From an uncultured bacterium (GTDB taxonomy: Bacteria; Bacillota_I; Bacilli_A; RF39; UBA660): 10,274 nt of DNA. This document shows, one piece after another, positions 7,401-10,274 of this stretch. Numbering within the stretch: the first letter of the stretch is position 1; each line of letters begins with the position of its first letter. Made by a program: the position numbers and the translations under genes. Where the stretch lies: positions 1 through 10,274 of the forward strand of contig CAJMOW010000036.1 in NCBI GenBank assembly GCA_905215145.1, given 5' to 3'. The notes below the pieces were generated by a model that was not told the origin of the DNA, made no database searches, and saw only the letters and a program-made list of their open reading frames with translations.

Positions 7401-10274
7401 CATCGTTCTGAGATTCTCCTTCTTTTGCAGATTCGTAATTAATTTTATATCCATCAGGTTCTTTAACAAGTTCAAATGATTTACCTGAAAGATTTCTACT
7501 TCCAAGAGCTCCTTTATCACGTAATCTTGTTAATTCTCTTTTTAAATCAGAGGTTTTACCATTTCTTACTAAGTATATAATTTCTTGTAAAGAATCATTA
7601 GGTTTTTGAATTGCTTCATCATTTATAGAGTTAATTCTTGAATCTCATTTTTCATGGAAACTAAATACAGCACCACCAATAGCACCTCCCATAAATGCAG
7701 AAGTATAACGCGCAAACGCTTCTTCTGTGCTTATACCAAAATCAAGTTGTCTATCCTTATCTACAATACCCAGTGCGTTTAAAGCTGAATAAAATCCTTT
7801 TACCATGTCGGATGAAAACTCTTCCATTACTTCTTCAGAGCCTTCATTGAAACTGTCATATAAAATATCTCCAGGTTTCATTTTGGATATTCGTTGCTGA
7901 ATTTGGTTTTTAGTTTTCATAACCCAATTTGCAGCAGCTTTAGGAGAAACAATTCCTTTGTTAATGTTTTCATTAGTTACTTTTTCAGCAACATCTTTAA
8001 TAACTCCTTTTACAGATGTACGGTCGAGATATGTATCTTTAAACCAAAAATCTTTAAAGTAGTCATTATTCATTAATGTAAACATTGCTCCCATTACAGA
8101 TAACATTCCTAATCCTGCAACTCTATCAGATGCTCCAGCTTGCTTAAATGCATCATAAGCATCTGTAGAAGAGGTTCCTGCCATATAAGCTAAAGATAAG
8201 GCTCTACCTCATTTAATTGTATTCTCACTAACATTTTCTTTACCTACTATCCACTTTGGTATTTGTCCAATTACTCTTTGTTGAAATAATTGTCTTGAAC
8301 TATCTTCAACTAATTTTCCAATGCTTTCTACATTTCAGAAACTATTTCTTCCATAATCAGAAACACTTCCATCAAACCTAGAAAGCCAAGCTTGAATATC
8401 AGTAGCAGTTTGTGCTGATTTAGAATTAGTTAAATCTCCCTTAGCAATACCTTCGATACTTCTAAATAATACTGGGAATAATTTTCCTATTTCAATAGCA
8501 GCTGTCATGCCACCATATACTTGTCCAACATATGGAATAAGCATTGGTCCTACTTTAAACAAGACCTTTGCTAAAGTGCCTCCAACACTTTTATCTAATC
8601 CATCTGAATCAAAGAAATCATATTTATTCCATTTACTTCCATCAACAGTTAATGTATCAGATATATGTAGAATATCTTTTCCTGTAAGCGGTCTATTTCC
8701 TAATGTTTCATAAAATGGATCTCCTTCACTATTAAATTTTAGATCTCCTGCTTTATGTGAAACAGTTCTTCCATTTACTTCATGAGTTCCATCTTCATCT
8801 CATTGAGCTAATACAAGTGTAGGACGAGCTATAGCACCTAACCCACCTCATTCATTAGGTGTTCAATCCTCAAACTTACCAGTATCATAATTAAATATCT
8901 TATTTGTTTGTGCTACTTCACGTATCGACATAGTTGGATCAGAAGTTTCATATAGATTAACTATACCTCGACTTCTTCTTTCAGGATTAGAGAATTTAAC
9001 TAATCTTGAACTAACATCCAGTACATCGCCGCCGAGAGGTGCAAAATAATCTGCAGGATCATATGTAAATGAATCCATAGCAGTACTTGCTAAATTAGCT
9101 TCATCTGCACGATTATATAAGTCTAAAACGTCTTTATAATATGTATCGAATTTTTGATTATCAAATTCTCCTCTATCGTTTTTAAACGCCTCTTGTATTT
9201 CTGGTATACCTTTATAATATTCTCTATCTTTAACATTAGAGTTATCAGGAGTTATTCCTAAATTAACTAACTCTTGAACACTTTTGTCTGGCTGAAAAAA
9301 TAATGCCGCCAGCCAATCATTTTTCTTCTGATCCATCATACTTCAAAAATTAGCTTTTATGCTTTGTTGTTGTTTTTTCAGATTTGCCTGATTATATATA
9401 TCTCTATATTCACTAGCACTTCCAATTTCATGATTAGATGCAACAGTTGCAAGTTTAGAATCATGCATAGGCATAAATATCATTCCTTTATACATTGAAT
9501 TTTTATTGCCATGAAATATTTTTCCAAAGAAGCCTGGCTTAAAGTTATCAACCTTTTTGTCTGATTTCTTTACTACATCTCCTCCATAATTTACATAAGT
9601 TGAATAGATATCAAATATTCTATCTTTATCTGGTCCATCAACATGTCATAACCAAGGAGAATTACTATCAAAGTCAATAGCTTTATCACTAGCATAACCT
9701 GATAATCCAAAAAATACCATCATATCTTCAGGTCTGAATTTTCATCTATTAGTTTCAGTATCAAACTCTAAGTCTAGATCATATTCATGTAATTTTTCTA
9801 TCATTCTTTGTCTAGATACATTAGGATTATCTTCAATTCATTCCTCAAATTTTGTATATCGATCATATGCATCTAAGTCAGGCTTATAAACTCCCATTTG
9901 TTCTGCATCTCGATCTTTTGGAAGTCACATTCTACTAAGTGAACTAGAGCCATCTCACACAAGTCTATTTAAATCAATATCTGATATTCTTTGATCTCCA
10001 AAGAAAATAGAATTTTTATCAACAATATTACCTATTTCAGCCTTATCCAATACATTTTTTAATGTATTTTGAGTTACTTGTGTGCCATTCTTATCTTGTA
10101 ATGGATAATCCCTAGTTACAATTTCTAACCCTCCTTTGGCATCAGATGTTGATAAAACTGCAATTTTAGGATCTACAACTCTACCTGCAGCAATAGTTTC
10201 TAGAGAGCTTCTATTAACATCTTTATCAGTTCCTCCAGAACTTCCACTGCCTGCTTTAGATGCAGTTGAATCAT
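1453..10274 (-). CDS. Giant multidomain protein with SF1 helicase core, TGA read as Trp (5' partial)
   Basis: One frame stays open from the right edge to TAA at 1453-1455 if TGA encodes Trp: 2,939 residues are visible and the start lies outside the window. Seventeen in-frame TGA codons would otherwise split it; no in-frame TAA or TAG occurs. Domains in order (residues from the right edge): Ser/Gly-rich stretch (about 1-18), Trp-rich soluble region (to about 565), hydrophobic segments (568-602, 716-734, 858-872), charged helical and coiled-coil region (to about 1730), SF1 helicase core (about 1735-2105), Pro/Glu/Thr/Ser-rich linker (2118-2231), uncharacterised C-terminal part (to 2939). Only the helicase is recognised by motif. 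Membrane-prone segments, coiled coil and an enzyme in one giant chain resemble phage virion-ejected or 'polyvalent' proteins, so I infer a virion or early-infection role; a crAss-like phage is my best guess. The downstream gene overlaps its 3' end by 11 nt. The reading frame is very secure, the biological role is not. Confidence 0.9.
1456..3579 (-). other. Uncharacterised C-terminal portion of the giant protein
   Basis: About 708 residues follow the linker. The first part (to about 3325) is helical and aromatic-rich, with ESSLFNILGIKGKLAAPK-type sequence. A probable beta-rich segment follows (about 3000-3320, with KIQIKDKTAQIPLLFTTPRF). The last 508 residues, after the TGA at 2977, contain no Trp codon at all and end in a Lys/Glu/Asn-rich helical tail ending in NNEC. 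I recognise no domain. TGA codons at 3499 and 2977 are read through as Trp. Confidence 0.6.
3580..3921 (-). other. Pro/Glu/Thr/Ser/Val-rich interdomain linker
   Basis: These 114 residues (about 2118-2231) directly follow the helicase core. They are dominated by Pro, Glu, Thr, Ser, Val, Gln and Asn, have few Lys or Arg and almost no aromatic residues, and contain many short P-x-E/V/T steps such as VEPTPEAEVV and EQPPVTDQNP. This composition predicts a disordered, extended tether. It separates the ATPase from the C-terminal portion and could serve as a flexible hinge or a protease site. The reading frame is continuous through it and no TGA codon falls inside it. Confidence 0.8.
3960..5070 (-). 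other. Superfamily 1 helicase core inside the giant protein
   Basis: Motifs appear in canonical SF1 order. Motif I (Walker A) GGAGTGKT is at 4957-4980 (residues 1765-1772). Motif Ia TVAPTRKQ is at 4882-4905. Motif II (Walker B) IIFIDE is at 4669-4686, with the acidic pair at 1867-1868. Motif III GDYKQ is at 4576-4590. LRP, with the motif IV arginine, is at about 4477-4485. In the C-terminal lobe, VQGDEFEFAIID (near 4120-4155) fits motif V, and YTLTQRSTKGTIIV (near 4025-4068) fits motif VI, with its arginine at 4051-4053. All key ATPase residues are present, so it should hydrolyse NTP and translocate on nucleic acid. The N-terminal lobe resembles RecD/Pif1-type enzymes; the QGDE motif and motif VI recall Upf1/Dna2-type enzymes. 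The usual Thr before the motif VI arginine is Gln here. Two TGA codons (4417, 3922) lie in or beside the core, so a standard-code annotation would separate the two lobes. Confidence 0.9.
6515..7085 (-). other. Charged helical and coiled-coil region of the giant protein
   Basis: The protein here is rich in Lys, Glu, Leu and Ala with heptad-like spacing, for example FQRLKAKLDDLRARRDK near 7010-7070 and IDKEIANLKAQIDEAISK near 6610-6665. Long helices or short coiled coils, suited to oligomerisation or spacing, are likely. It lies upstream of the helicase and downstream of the hydrophobic segments. No enzymatic motif is visible. Confidence 0.6.
7657..7701 (-). other. Hydrophobic Gly/Ala-rich segment 3 of the giant protein
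   Basis: Residues about 858-872 read SAFMGGAIGGAVFSF, a short glycine-zipper-like apolar stretch. It comes just before the in-frame TGA at 7645-7647. Such Gly/Ala segments occur in phage ejection and membrane-penetrating proteins, but at about 15 residues it is short for a classical transmembrane helix. Confidence 0.5.
8071..8127 (-). other. Hydrophobic segment 2 of the giant protein
   Basis: Residues about 716-734 read VAGLGMLSVMGAMFTLM, an uninterrupted apolar run of transmembrane length rich in Gly, Met and Ala. It is flanked by charged or polar residues (an Asp-Arg on one side, Asn-Asn-Asp on the other). It may insert in the host membrane if the protein is ejected from the virion. Confidence 0.6.
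8467..8571 (-). other. Hydrophobic segment 1 of the giant protein
   Basis: Residues about 568-602 form an uncharged run with VGPMLIPYVGQVYGG followed by a second apolar stretch ending in KLFPVLF. It is long enough for a membrane-spanning hairpin or a membrane-inserting amphipathic pair. It comes just after a compact Asp/Gly-rich stretch (around 8566-8720, with DFFDSDGLDKSVGG) that would make a good search query. A buried hydrophobic core helix is the alternative. Confidence 0.55.

Larger units (their letters stand above)
2977..9954 (-). other. Seventeen in-frame TGA codons read as Trp in the giant gene
   Basis: Left-most coordinates of the in-frame TGA codons (tca on the plus strand) are 9952, 9925, 9838, 9742, 9646, 9343, 8863, 8848, 8800, 8335, 8209, 7645, 6274, 4417, 3922, 3499 and 2977. 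Twelve TGG codons occur in the same frame (9652, 9313, 8629, 8386, 8251, 8044, near 7924, near 7189, 4624, near 4114, 3535 and 2992), so both codons are used. Contexts such as KFEDWTPNEWGGLG, AQWDEDGT, NRWKFRP and SPWLWHVDG read naturally with Trp at the TGA sites. No suppressor tRNA gene is seen in the window. Confidence 0.9.

Noticed and set aside
7335..7520. Short minus-strand frame (61 residues) near 7335-7520
   Set aside because: It is in a different frame and overlaps the continuous giant frame, which is open here with natural composition.
2977..9954. TGA read as glycine (as in Gracilibacteria/SR1)
   Set aside because: Contexts such as AQ-TGA-DEDGT, KFED-TGA-TPNE-TGA-GGLG and NR-TGA-KFRP fit Trp better, and GGN is used freely for Gly. 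This is an argument by context only; homologue alignment would settle it.
2977..9954. TGA as selenocysteine or programmed readthrough
   Set aside because: There are too many sites (18 across two genes), and the surroundings show no obvious catalytic Cys-like context. No consistent stem-loop downstream was apparent.
1453..10274. Row of separate genes or decayed pseudogenes on the minus strand
   Set aside because: All long fragments share one frame, are separated only by TGA, and the gaps between them stay open and protein-like. Random decay would also give TAA, TAG and frameshifts.
1..10274. tRNA, CRISPR array, insertion sequence, promoter or terminator
   Set aside because: No cloverleaf, spaced direct repeats, transposase or terminal inverted repeats, or hairpin plus T-run was found. 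The whole window is covered by two overlapping coding frames.
1..10274. Mycoplasma or Spiroplasma chromosomal origin
   Set aside because: Not excluded, because the code and AT content fit. Two overlapping giant genes with no Shine-Dalgarno and an ejection-protein-like layout favour a phage, so it is kept only as an alternative.

Overview
The window is a single, fully coding, AT-rich block (roughly 30% G+C by eye) in which everything is read from the minus strand. Read with the standard code, the minus strand looks like a row of broken genes. Every internal break in the main frame is TGA, never TAA or TAG. If TGA is read as tryptophan (translation table 4), the fragments join into one uninterrupted frame from the right edge down to a TAA at 1453-1455. 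That is at least 2,939 residues, with the N-terminus outside the window. A second protein starts at 1463, overlapping the first by 11 nt, and runs off the left edge (487 residues visible, one more in-frame TGA). There is no intergenic DNA, no RNA gene, no repeat array and no mobile element.

Layout in the direction of transcription (right to left; residues counted from the right edge): 10274 to about 8570 is a Ser/Gly-rich stretch followed by a Trp-rich soluble region. From about 8570 to 7650 there are three hydrophobic Gly/Ala-rich segments. From about 7650 to 5070 there is a long charged helical and partly coiled-coil region. From about 5070 to 3960 lies a complete superfamily 1 helicase core, with Walker A, Walker B, GDxxQ and C-terminal lobe motifs. 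From 3921 to 3580 there is a Pro/Glu/Thr/Ser/Val-rich linker. From about 3580 to 1456 is an uncharacterised C-terminal portion. The second, unrecognised protein occupies 1463 to 1.

The most likely source is a tailed bacteriophage with a recoded genome, possibly a crAss-like gut phage (Crassvirales). The reasons are the TGA-to-Trp code, giant multidomain proteins lying head to tail with overlapping ends, no Shine-Dalgarno sequence, and a giant protein that combines membrane-prone segments, coiled coil and a helicase, as expected of virion-packaged or ejected proteins. A Mollicutes chromosome or another code-4 element cannot be excluded from the sequence alone. The working model, which is inference, is that the giant protein is packaged in the virion and enters the host with the DNA, its helicase acting on incoming DNA or in early transcription, and that the overlapping downstream protein is part of the same module.
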